A DNA stretch of 13,133 nucleotides from NCBI GenBank assembly GCA_023659785.1, contig JAGXOR010000012.1, positions 1 through 13,133 of the forward strand, given 5' to 3'. The notes under the pieces are model-generated. The model was not told the origin of the DNA, ran no database searches, and worked only from the letters and a program-made list of their open reading frames with translations. The DNA comes from Methanomicrobia archaeon LH_S13. GTDB taxonomy: Archaea; Halobacteriota; Syntropharchaeia; Alkanophagales; Methanospirareceae. The position numbers and the translations under genes are program-made. Shown piece by piece: positions 1 through 6,397 of the stretch (positions within the stretch are counted from its first letter, which is position 1; the number at the start of each line of letters is the position of its first letter).

Positions 1-68
1 GTTAAAACCGGAAATGAATTTTGACCGGGTTTTTGGGATTGAAACAATTGATGTTTTGCACTTTGCAT

Positions 69-2111
69 TTAGTTCTTCCTCTTCTCCTGCTCCTGCTCCT
101 GCTGCCACCGCAAGAAGTTGCAGTAAGGACACCCAAAATCCCACGGACGCTTCTTTCCTTTTTTTATTATTTTTAATTTTAACATGGTCGGATGTTCATC
201 GCATTTGTCTGCCGTCACGACCACGCGCCCGGTTTTTGGCAGTGGTAAAGAGAAATTGCACGCAGGGAACTTGCTGCAGCCTATGAATCGCTTCCCGCGC
301 TTAGATTTTAACAATAAAAGCTCAGAACCACATTCCGGGCACGCTCCCACGACTTTATCACCTCGTATGCCTTCTCTAAGCGATTTCGAAATCTCTTCAC
401 GGTTCTCCGTCATTTCCTCGAACACTGCTCGCAGCATATTTCGCGAATCGTCCGCAACATCCTTCTTCTTACGTTTGCCCTCGCTTATCTCGTCCATCTC
501 TTGCTCCAGCGTTTTCGTCATCTCCGGCTTCGTTATCAGTGCAGCGTATTTTCCCAGCGAATCAATAAGTGCGAATGCCTTTTCCGTTGGTTTAGTCGGG
601 TTGCCCTGCACGTATCCACGGTCGTACAGCTTCCCGATTATCTCATGTCTTGTGCTCTTCGTGCCAAGTCCCAAATCACGCATCTTTTTTATCAGTCCCG
701 CCTGCGAAATCCTGTTCGGCGGTTTTGTTTCCTTCTCTACAACTTCCACCTGCATAATTTCCACTTTGTCGCCTTCTTTTAGTTTCGGTATTATCAACTC
801 CTCGTGCTTCAAATATGGATAAACCGCGAGGAAACCCGGCTCCTTTAGTTCTTTCCCCTTTGCTTCTAATGTCTCCCCTCCTGCCTCTATCTTCATTTCG
901 GTGTCTTCCCATTTCGCAGCGTCGGAAAGCGTAGCCAAAAATCGCCGTACCACCAGTTCGTATATCTTCCACTCGTCCTTCCCAAGCTTTTCTTTTGCTG
1001 CTTTCCCGACTGGATGTATGGGCGGATGGTCGGTGGTTCTTTTCTTACCCGCAGTTGGCTTTAATCGTTTCTTCTTGCTTATCGCGAGGGCTTGCTCACC
1101 TAATTCTTCAGTACCAACAAACATCTTCACCAGCGCCTTTAAATCCAGCGTGTCGGGATATGTGGTGTTGTCCGTGCGATGATACGATATGAGCCCTTGC
1201 AGGTATAAACTCTCTGCGATATACATTGTTCGTTTTGGCGCATACCCGATAGAAGACGCAGCGCGTAAAAAAGCGGTAGTATCAAACGGCGTGGGTGCCT
1301 TCTCAGTCCGCAACTTCGTCTTTACGGCACGAACGCAGCCCTCCTCCGCCGCAGCGATTCGCTCTTTTAGCTCTTCTGCTTCTTCCTTTTCCTCAAATTT
1401 ATGCTTTTTGTGTATCGCATTGAAAATACCCTCTGGCGATTTTAATTTCGCATGCAGTTCCCAGAACTTACGGGACACAAATTTTTTCCTCTCTTTTTCC
1501 TTCTCTACCAGCAATGCGAGCGTAGGCGATTGCACACGACCAACCGAAAAGAACGCATCTCCTAACCGCTTTGCCGATAAAGAAACGAATCGGGTCAGCG
1601 ATGCACCCCAGATCAAGTCTATTATCTGTCTCGCTTCGGCAGATGCGGCAAGGTTGTAATCAACCTCACTTCTTGCGGCAAAGCTTTCTTTTATGTCGGG
1701 CTCGGTTATCGCACTGTATCGCATCCGGTCTATCTTCACGTCAGGATTTGTCTTTTTGATAATGTATAGTGCTTCAACACCGATTAACTCGCCTTCCCGG
1801 TCGTAATCCGTTGCAACAGTTATAGAATTCGCATCTTTTGCTATCTTTTTCAGCGCTGTGATTATAGTCCCTTTTAATGCAGCCGCTACTATTTTGGCAT
1901 CAATCAGCTCGGAAGGATTTATGCTGCTCCAATTGCTATATGCCGCTGGGAAATCCAGCCGAATGACATGCCCTCTCAGACCCATAACGGTTTTACCGTC
2001 GAACTCAACCGCCTCGATACTCCCTATCTTTTTGTGCTTACCCTTACCATCGGATAAAATAGAGGCGATTCTTTTCGCCGTTGTCCCCTTCTCGGTGATT
2101 ATGTAGTGCAT
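69..2111 (-). CDS. topA: DNA topoisomerase I, archaeal type IA
   Basis: This 680-residue protein relaxes negatively supercoiled DNA by cutting and rejoining one strand in the cytoplasm. The N-terminal Toprim domain has the metal-site acids E7 (in TEKGTTAKRIA) and D102/D104/E106 (DYDREGE). The catalytic tyrosine is Y310 in GLISYHRTDN, the usual type IA active-site block, followed by the conserved DHPPIHPVG stretch near 361-369. The C-terminus carries two zinc-ribbon-like clusters: C591-x2-C594 with C612 and C618, then C637/H640 with C661-x2-C664. The tail is very polar and rich in Gln, Glu and Lys. The length is normal for archaeal topoisomerase I and it lacks a reverse-gyrase helicase. The ATG fits because MHYIITEKG is where the Toprim domain begins; no clear Shine-Dalgarno site is seen. 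It is transcribed divergently from aroC. Confidence 0.96.
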   Translation of the reverse strand: MHYIITEKGTTAKRIASILSDGKGKHKKIGSIEAVEFDGKTVMGLRGHVIRLDFPAAYSNWSSINPSELIDAKIVAAALKGTIITALKKIAKDANSITVATDYDREGELIGVEALYIIKKTNPDVKIDRMRYSAITEPDIKESFAARSEVDYNLAASAEARQIIDLIWGASLTRFVSLSAKRLGDAFFSVGRVQSPTLALLVEKEKERKKFVSRKFWELHAKLKSPEGIFNAIHKKHKFEEKEEAEELKERIAAAEEGCVRAVKTKLRTEKAPTPFDTTAFLRAASSIGYAPKRTMYIAESLYLQGLISYHRTDNTTYPDTLDLKALVKMFVGTEELGEQALAISKKKRLKPTAGKKRTTDHPPIHPVGKAAKEKLGKDEWKIYELVVRRFLATLSDAAKWEDTEMKIEAGGETLEAKGKELKEPGFLAVYPYLKHEELIIPKLKEGDKVEIMQVEVVEKETKPPNRISQAGLIKKMRDLGLGTKSTRHEIIGKLYDRGYVQGNPTKPTEKAFALIDSLGKYAALITKPEMTKTLEQEMDEISEGKRKKKDVADDSRNMLRAVFEEMTENREEISKSLREGIRGDKVVGACPECGSELLLLKSKRGKRFIGCSKFPACNFSLPLPKTGRVVVTADKCDEHPTMLKLKIIKKGKKRPWDFGCPYCNFLRWQQEQEQEKRKN

Positions 2112-2207
2112 TGCAGTTTTGTCATTCAGAAACGTCTACTGCTTCCATCTTAAAAATACTTTTTTATAGCTTGATAGTAAACCTTTCTTCACTTAATTTT
2201 TAAAACC
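2112..2207. promoter_or_regulatory. Divergent promoter region between topA and aroC
   Basis: This 96-bp gap separates two divergent starts, so it must hold both promoters. An AT-rich block at 2159-2169 reads TATAAAAAAG on the minus strand and TTTTTATAG on the plus strand. It lies about 50 bp before topA and about 40 bp before aroC, so one TATA-like box could serve either direction. A second AT-rich stretch (2191-2206) sits just before the aroC ATG. Neither gene shows a good Shine-Dalgarno sequence, which fits very short leaders. The box assignment is an inference. Confidence 0.4.
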
Positions 2208-3347
2208 ATGTCAAACAATTCTTTTGGAAAGATATTTAAGGTGACAACCTGGGGGGAGTCGCATGGAGAAGCGATAGGTGTGGTTGTGGATGGCTGCCCC
2301 GCTGGGATTGAGCTGTCAGAAGCGGAAATACAGCACGAATTGGATAGGCGAAAACCTGGGCTAAGTGAAATAACAACAGAAAGGAAAGAAGCAGACGAAG
2401 TGAAAATATTGTCCGGGACATTTAAAGGGGAAACGCTTGGCACTCCTATTTCCATGCTCGTACGGAATAAAGACGTAGATTCAAGCCCTTATGAGCCTAT
2501 AAAAAACGTTGCAAGACCCGGTCAAGCAGATTTCTCTTATCAGATGAAATATGGGCTGAGGGACTACCGAGGAGGAGGGAGAGCTTCTGCTCGTGAAACC
2601 GTTGCGAGAGTTGCCGCAGGCGCAATAGCGAAGCGTATTCTGTCAATCCATAACATACAAATCCTGGGGCATGTAGTGGAAGTAGGTGGAATAAGAGCGA
2701 AGGAAGTAGGATTAGAAAAAATAAGAGAGAATGTAGAGAAGAATGTCGTCAGATGTGCGGATTTAGAAGCAGCGAGGAGAATGGAGGATAAAATAAAAGA
2801 AGTGAAAGCGGAAGGAGATAGTGTAGGTGGCATCGTAGAACTAATTGCGCTTGGTGCTCCGGCGGGTTTAGGCGAGCCGGTCTTCGATAAACTGGATGCG
2901 GAGCTTGCAAAGGCTTTGATGAGCATCGGTGCTGTGAAAGGAGTTGAAATAGGTGTTGGCTTTAAAACTGCAAGAATGAAAGGAAGCGAGATGAACGATG
3001 AGTTTTATATAATTACCGCTGAGCCCGCAGAGAACACAGAGGTGCAAGAAAATTATCTCAGCGGTGAACAGGAAGGTGAGATAAGAACAAAAACAAACAA
3101 CGCAGGAGGGATTTTAGGCGGCATCTCAACCGGAGAGGCGATAATATGCAGAATTGCGGTGAAGCCCACACCTTCTATTTCAAAGCCACAAAGAAGCGTT
3201 GATATGGGACTCATGCAAGAGGTAGAAATAAAGATAAAGGGCAGGCATGACCCCTGCATATGTCCAAGAATAGTTCCTGTTGCGGAAGCGATGGTTGCGT
3301 TGGTGCTGGTAGATTATTTGATGCGCAATGCTCCGCCGGGGATTTGA
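2208..3347 (+). CDS. aroC: Chorismate synthase
   Basis: This 379-residue enzyme converts 5-enolpyruvylshikimate-3-phosphate to chorismate with reduced FMN, the last shared step of aromatic amino acid synthesis. Family signatures are present: GESHG (16-20, with catalytic H19), [14 protein letters not shown] (118-131), [20 protein letters not shown] (304-323) and GRHDPC (345-350). The length is full. Residue 106 is Gln (ARPGQADFS), where the family normally has RPGHAD or RPSHAD with an active-site histidine; the codon is CAA, one base from His. The final five codons and the TGA stop (3330-3347) lie inside the opposite-strand tRNA-Glu gene, so the C-terminus APPGI is read from the complement of the tRNA 3' half. 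The start is the first ATG in frame with the conserved N-terminus. No other shikimate gene is nearby. Confidence 0.97.
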   Translation: MSNNSFGKIFKVTTWGESHGEAIGVVVDGCPAGIELSEAEIQHELDRRKPGLSEITTERKEADEVKILSGTFKGETLGTPISMLVRNKDVDSSPYEPIKNVARPGQADFSYQMKYGLRDYRGGGRASARETVARVAAGAIAKRILSIHNIQILGHVVEVGGIRAKEVGLEKIRENVEKNVVRCADLEAARRMEDKIKEVKAEGDSVGGIVELIALGAPAGLGEPVFDKLDAELAKALMSIGAVKGVEIGVGFKTARMKGSEMNDEFYIITAEPAENTEVQENYLSGEQEGEIRTKTNNAGGILGGISTGEAIICRIAVKPTPSISKPQRSVDMGLMQEVEIKIKGRHDPCICPRIVPVAEAMVALVLVDYLMRNAPPGI

Positions 3348-3403
3348 ACCCCGGTCGTGGGCTCGAGAGGCCCGCATGCTTGGCCGAACTACACCAGCGG
3401 AGC
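3329..3403 (-). tRNA. tRNA-Glu (anticodon CTC)
   Basis: The minus strand folds as a 75-nt cloverleaf. The seven-pair acceptor stem is GCTCCGC with GCGGAGC, followed by discriminator A. The T arm is CGGGG-TTCAAAT-CCCCG, the D arm begins GTGTAGTTCGGCCA, and the anticodon loop CTCTCGA reads CTC. The overall sequence matches archaeal tRNA-Glu, which decodes GAG. No CCA is encoded; ATT follows the acceptor stem. The first pair of the anticodon stem (C27-A43) is mismatched. There is no obvious intron. The gene starts only 25 bp after the atwA stop on the same strand, so read-through transcription is possible. Its 3' half overlaps the end of aroC on the other strand. Confidence 0.95.
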
Positions 3404-3428
3404 AAAACCTCCCTTTAGAAAGAAAGTG

Positions 3429-5147
3429 TTATTCCAGCTCCTTAAACTTTCGCTCAATAAATGCATCGCATACCTCATCCGGGTCGCTACGCATCACTAC
3501 CATTCCCTCGTCAATTAATATCGCTTCGTGTGTAAGCTCTCTGATTACGTCAAGCTGATGGCTCACGACCAGAATGGTCGTGCCGAACTCACGGTTCAAC
3601 TCTTTCAGCGAATTCGTCACAATACGGAGCGAAATCGGGTCTACGTCACCAAAAGGCTCATCTAACAGCAGAATTTCACACTTTGACGCCATAAGAGCGG
3701 CAATTGCAAGCCTTATCTCCTCTCCCACGCTCGTCTCAGAAATGTAACGAGTGAATACCTCTTTAGGCAGGTTCACTGCTTTAAAGTATGGTTTAGCAGC
3801 TTTAAACGCCTCGGTCACCGGGAATTCGGGAAACAGTTCATCCAACACTTCCATCTCAATCCCTAACTCCTTGAGTCTACCCTTTGCTTCTTCCTCTGGT
3901 AAGTCCGCGAGCCGTAAAAGAACATCCATGGTGACGTCACTTATACTAAATTCCTTCGCCCTTCCCATTGCCTGTTGTATCATCTCAAACTTCTTCAACC
4001 CCATTTTCCGGGCAAATAGGTCTTGAACGAGCTGGTAAGGTGGAAGTGCGAACTCTTGATGAATAATACCCAACTTGCTCCTCGCCTCTATTGACCTTCT
4101 ACCGTATTCAGTAATATTGGCAAAGTCAACAGTACCTATTCTTATCAGAATGTGCCCTCTATCAGGCTTCTCAAAACCGCCCAATAAACGCATCAATACC
4201 GTCTTTCCCATTGCAGAAGGACCAACTATCCCAAGTATGTCGCCTCTTGGAACCTTGACATTGACATCTTGCATCTCTATCGTTCTTATCAATGTATGAG
4301 ACGTAACCATGTCATATTTTTTCCAAGCGCCGTCAATCCAGACCGCCGTATTGCTTTCATCCTTTACCGGAGTTAAAGGTTTTACAGGCTCAAGAGGAGC
4401 TAAGAAGTGCTCAATCACGCTTTCCGTATCCCCTTCCTCTACTATCTTCCCGTTATCCATTATGTGTAACCTATCGCAAAGATATCTATGCACTTCTGGC
4501 ATGTGCGAAACAAGCAGAATACCGATATTTGTTCTTTCCTTTATCCTTTTCGCCGAGTCGAGCAGAAGTTTCCTCGTCAAGGGGTCTGACATCGTCCCCG
4601 GCTCGTCAAGCAGTAATAAAGAAGGTTCTTTCGCAAGCTGTCGAGCAAGCAAAACCCTCTGTTTGTCTCCCCCACTTAAAATCGTGTATAGATGATTCCA
4701 TTTGTCTCTCAGCCCAACAAGGTCGAGTATTTTAAATGCCTCTTCCTTCAACTCCTCGTATTCATCCTCAAATTCCGGTACCTCTTCAAAACCTGTTTGT
4801 TTTGCTCTCAGTCTCTTTATCACATTGTCTATCACCGAGATGTTATAGAGTGCGAAAGACCGCTGAAGGTGAAAAGCAGTCTTCTGTCGAAGCTTTCTGT
4901 ACTCCTGCCAGGATGCATCAGGTGTTACCCTAACGCCATCCATTTCTACTACCCCTTCATCAAATCTCTCGTAACCACGGAGCATGCGAAGCAAAGTTGT
5001 CTTCCCTGCCCCACTTCTCCCTATTATCCCCAGTGTTTCGCCATTCTCTACCTCGAAGGATACATCATCCAGCGCTACCAGTTTCTTACCTATTTTTGAC
5101 AATTCATACCGCTTACAGAGCCCCTGAACTCGCAATGTTGCACCCAT
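3429..5147 (-). CDS. atwA: Methyl-coenzyme M reductase system component A2, twin-cassette ABC-type ATPase
   Basis: This soluble protein with two ABC ATPase domains and no membrane segments matches component A2, the ATP-dependent factor used to activate methyl-coenzyme M reductase. The first cassette has Walker A GRSGAGKTT (about 43-51), signature LSGGDKQR (157-164), Walker B LLLLDEP (177-183) and an H-loop His in SHMPE. The second has Walker A GPSAMGKT (309-316), a degenerate signature ETSVGEE (471-477), Walker B ILLLDEP (492-498) and SHQLD. The asymmetry suggests the two sites work differently. I chose the ATG at 5147 (572 residues) because GGAGG lies 5 nt before it. The other in-frame ATG (5162, adding five residues) lies upstream of that site and lacks one. 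tbp lies upstream and tRNA-Glu downstream on the same strand. Other ABC ATPases are possible, but the inter-cassette insert and pairing favour AtwA. Confidence 0.88.
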   Translation of the reverse strand: MGATLRVQGLCKRYELSKIGKKLVALDDVSFEVENGETLGIIGRSGAGKTTLLRMLRGYERFDEGVVEMDGVRVTPDASWQEYRKLRQKTAFHLQRSFALYNISVIDNVIKRLRAKQTGFEEVPEFEDEYEELKEEAFKILDLVGLRDKWNHLYTILSGGDKQRVLLARQLAKEPSLLLLDEPGTMSDPLTRKLLLDSAKRIKERTNIGILLVSHMPEVHRYLCDRLHIMDNGKIVEEGDTESVIEHFLAPLEPVKPLTPVKDESNTAVWIDGAWKKYDMVTSHTLIRTIEMQDVNVKVPRGDILGIVGPSAMGKTVLMRLLGGFEKPDRGHILIRIGTVDFANITEYGRRSIEARSKLGIIHQEFALPPYQLVQDLFARKMGLKKFEMIQQAMGRAKEFSISDVTMDVLLRLADLPEEEAKGRLKELGIEMEVLDELFPEFPVTEAFKAAKPYFKAVNLPKEVFTRYISETSVGEEIRLAIAALMASKCEILLLDEPFGDVDPISLRIVTNSLKELNREFGTTILVVSHQLDVIRELTHEAILIDEGMVVMRSDPDEVCDAFIERKFKELE

Positions 5148-5152
5148 TTTAT

Positions 5153-5157
5153 CCTCC
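5153..5157 (-). promoter_or_regulatory. Shine-Dalgarno site that sets the atwA start
   Basis: The minus strand reads GGGGGAGGATAAA directly before the ATG at 5147, with GGAGG spaced 5 nt from the start codon. This site lies between the two candidate ATGs (5162 and 5147) and so supports the downstream one. Confidence 0.7.
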
Positions 5158-5163
5158 CCCATT

Positions 5164-5190
5164 ATTATATTATATTATATTATATTATAT
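5164..5190. repeat. ATTAT pentanucleotide tandem repeat in the tbp-atwA gap
   Basis: Five uninterrupted copies of ATTAT plus a partial copy fill most of the 44 bp between the tbp stop and the atwA ribosome-binding site. On the minus strand this gives a run of overlapping TATA-like boxes (ATAATATAAT) just upstream of atwA, so it probably serves as or contains the atwA promoter. Copy number may vary between strains, which is an inference. Confidence 0.8.
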
Positions 5191-5206
5191 GAACTTACTA
5201 TAACTT

Positions 5207-5764
5207 TCAAATTAACTCTATCTGCTTTAATTTATTTAGCAAGACCTCCACTGACTTTTCACAGTCCTCTACCGTCTTTCCCCCTGTTATAACCAGTTTC
5301 CCAGAGCTGAATATCAGTATAGCACTCATTGGCTCGGTTATTCGATACACCAATCCAGGAAAAACCTCAGGCTCATACTCCATGCCCTCGAGCTCTAACC
5401 CTGTTACGATAGCTCCGAGGTTGAGTTCTCTTCCAATATCAGCAGAAGCAACGATATTCTGCACTCTAAATTCTGGATGCTCTACTATCTCTATACCTAT
5501 GGTTCTAAGATCGGCAGAGAGTTTGTCCATTACCTGCCGTACACCTTCTTTGGTCTTAGACCCTGTGCACACTGCTTTCCCTGAGCGGAAGATAAGGAAA
5601 GCGGATTTTGGCTCTCTCGTTCGATACACCAGTCCTGGGAATTTCTTCTTCGTGAACACCGCATCTTCTAACTCCGATTCTATATATTGCAAGTCCAGGT
5701 TATCAGCAATCCTTGCATTCGCAACTACATTCTCCACCTTTATCTTTATATCTATTTTTGGCAT
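5207..5764 (-). CDS. tbp: TATA-box-binding protein
   Basis: This 185-residue general transcription factor binds the TATA box and recruits TFB and RNA polymerase in archaea. It is the classic saddle of two direct repeats: residues about 8-95 and 99-185 align, with FPGLVYR at 42-48 and again at 135-141, each followed by an [AFI]LIF-[RS]SGK strand. The four DNA-kinking phenylalanines of the stirrups are retained as F42, F59, F135 and F152 (assigned by alignment to human TBP). The length is typical for archaeal TBP, with a short acidic or neutral end (IELI). GGAGG lies 11 nt before the ATG. The gene is divergent from rpl15 and just upstream of atwA. Several archaea have more than one TBP; whether this is the only copy cannot be told from the window. 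Confidence 0.97.
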   Translation of the reverse strand: MPKIDIKIKVENVVANARIADNLDLQYIESELEDAVFTKKKFPGLVYRTREPKSAFLIFRSGKAVCTGSKTKEGVRQVMDKLSADLRTIGIEIVEHPEFRVQNIVASADIGRELNLGAIVTGLELEGMEYEPEVFPGLVYRITEPMSAILIFSSGKLVITGGKTVEDCEKSVEVLLNKLKQIELI

Positions 5765-5879
5765 GTTTTTTCAATCCTCCAATTTATAACATAAGATAAT
5801 TATATCTACTCTTTTGTTGTGGTATAAAAGTAAAGTACATAAGATATTAAGATATGCTTTGTAGAGACAAGAGGGAAGG
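5765..5879. promoter_or_regulatory. Divergent promoter region between tbp and rpl15
   Basis: This 115-bp gap must start both transcripts. GGTATAAAAG at 5821-5830 is the best box; it lies about 55 bp before the rpl15 ATG. It is followed near the start codon by a purine-rich ribosome-binding site (GAGGGAAGG, 5871-5879). Read on the minus strand the same block is CTTTTATACC, about 60 bp before the tbp ATG. A second minus-strand candidate is GATATAATTA (5798-5807), and GGAGG for tbp is at 5776-5780. Because the product of one gene binds such boxes, autoregulation is possible but not shown. Confidence 0.5.
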
Positions 5880-6386
5880 ATGAAGGGGAGGATAAAAAGG
5901 ATAAGAGGAACGAGAACCTGTGGTGGCGGCTCACTTAAGAAGAGGAGAGGAAAAGGAAGCAAAGGTGGTTCAGGTAACGCTGGCGCATACGGGCATCATT
6001 TTGTGCAGTCTTTGAAGAGGGGTAAAAGAAAGGGAAAAAACAAATCCCAACTACCTCTTCAAAATCGCACTGCGAAGCATTTTGATAAAAACTTTTTAAA
6101 AAGTTTGAATGATACGATGGTAAATGTAGGTGAGCTGGAGGGGATACTGGAAGAGCTGATAGAAGGAGGAAAAGCGAAACGTTTTGATCAAACTTTTTTA
6201 CAGTTTGAAGCGGGGAAGGAAACAGACAGTATATATCTTGACACAACCCTACTCGGGATAGAGAAGATATTGGGCAAGGGAAAAGTAACGAGGAAGTTGA
6301 TCCTTAGAGCAAATAAAATTTCAAGAGTGGCAAAGGAGAAGATAGAAGGGGCAGGGGGAGAGGTAGAGGTAGCAAGTGGAGCGTGA
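5880..6386 (+). CDS. rpl15: Large-subunit ribosomal protein uL15 (L15, archaeal)
   Basis: This 168-residue protein of the 50S subunit has the basic Gly-rich N-terminus of the family (RIRGTRTCGGG, then KKRRGKGSKGGSGNAG). The later core includes VNVGELE, LLGIEKILGKGKVT and AKEKIEGAGGE. It is about 25 residues longer than the ~143 residues I recall for Methanocaldococcus jannaschii L15. The excess maps to two places that both carry the peptide AK[HR]FD[KQ][NT]FL, encoded by two copies of one palindromic DNA element (see the repeat entries). GAGGG precedes the ATG. secY follows after 11 nt in the order seen at the end of the archaeal spc operon. However, rpl30 is not upstream; tbp, facing away, is there instead. 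Confidence 0.94.
   Translation: MKGRIKRIRGTRTCGGGSLKKRRGKGSKGGSGNAGAYGHHFVQSLKRGKRKGKNKSQLPLQNRTAKHFDKNFLKSLNDTMVNVGELEGILEELIEGGKAKRFDQTFLQFEAGKETDSIYLDTTLLGIEKILGKGKVTRKLILRANKISRVAKEKIEGAGGEVEVASGA
6072..6109. repeat. In-frame AT-rich palindromic element in rpl15, copy A
   Basis: This 38-bp segment opens with GCGAAGCATTTTGAT and contains the perfect 18-bp palindrome AAACTTTTTAAAAAGTTT (6089-6106), then GAA. It encodes AKHFDKNFLKSL. It aligns with copy B, 102 bp (34 codons) downstream, with few differences, and falls where other archaeal L15 proteins seem to be shorter. Confidence 0.75.
6174..6209. repeat. In-frame AT-rich palindromic element in rpl15, copy B
   Basis: This second copy begins GCGAAACGTTTTGAT, contains TTTGATCAAA (6183-6192) and AAACT...AGTTT arms around a T-rich centre, and ends in GTTTGAA like copy A. 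It is 2 bp shorter in the core than copy A. It encodes AKRFDQTFLQFE in the frame of L15, between the GELE helix and the strand before LGIEKILGKG. Confidence 0.75.
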
Positions 6387-6397
6387 ATATTGCTTAG

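Noticed and set aside
4..34. Possible hairpin AAAACCGG ... CCGGGTTTT downstream of topA, as a terminator
   Set aside because: The stem is imperfect and short with a long loop, and no convincing T-run follows on the topA strand beyond four bases. The flanking gene on the other side is outside the window.
184..822. Long plus-strand open frame opposite topA
   Set aside because: It is antisense to well-conserved topoisomerase coding sequence, has no family features and no ribosome-binding site. It is a shadow of topA, as are the other antisense frames there.
5148..5162. Upstream ATG at 5162 as the atwA start
   Set aside because: It would place the GGAGG site inside the coding region and lies at the edge of the ATTAT tract with no ribosome-binding site of its own; the ATG at 5147 is better placed.
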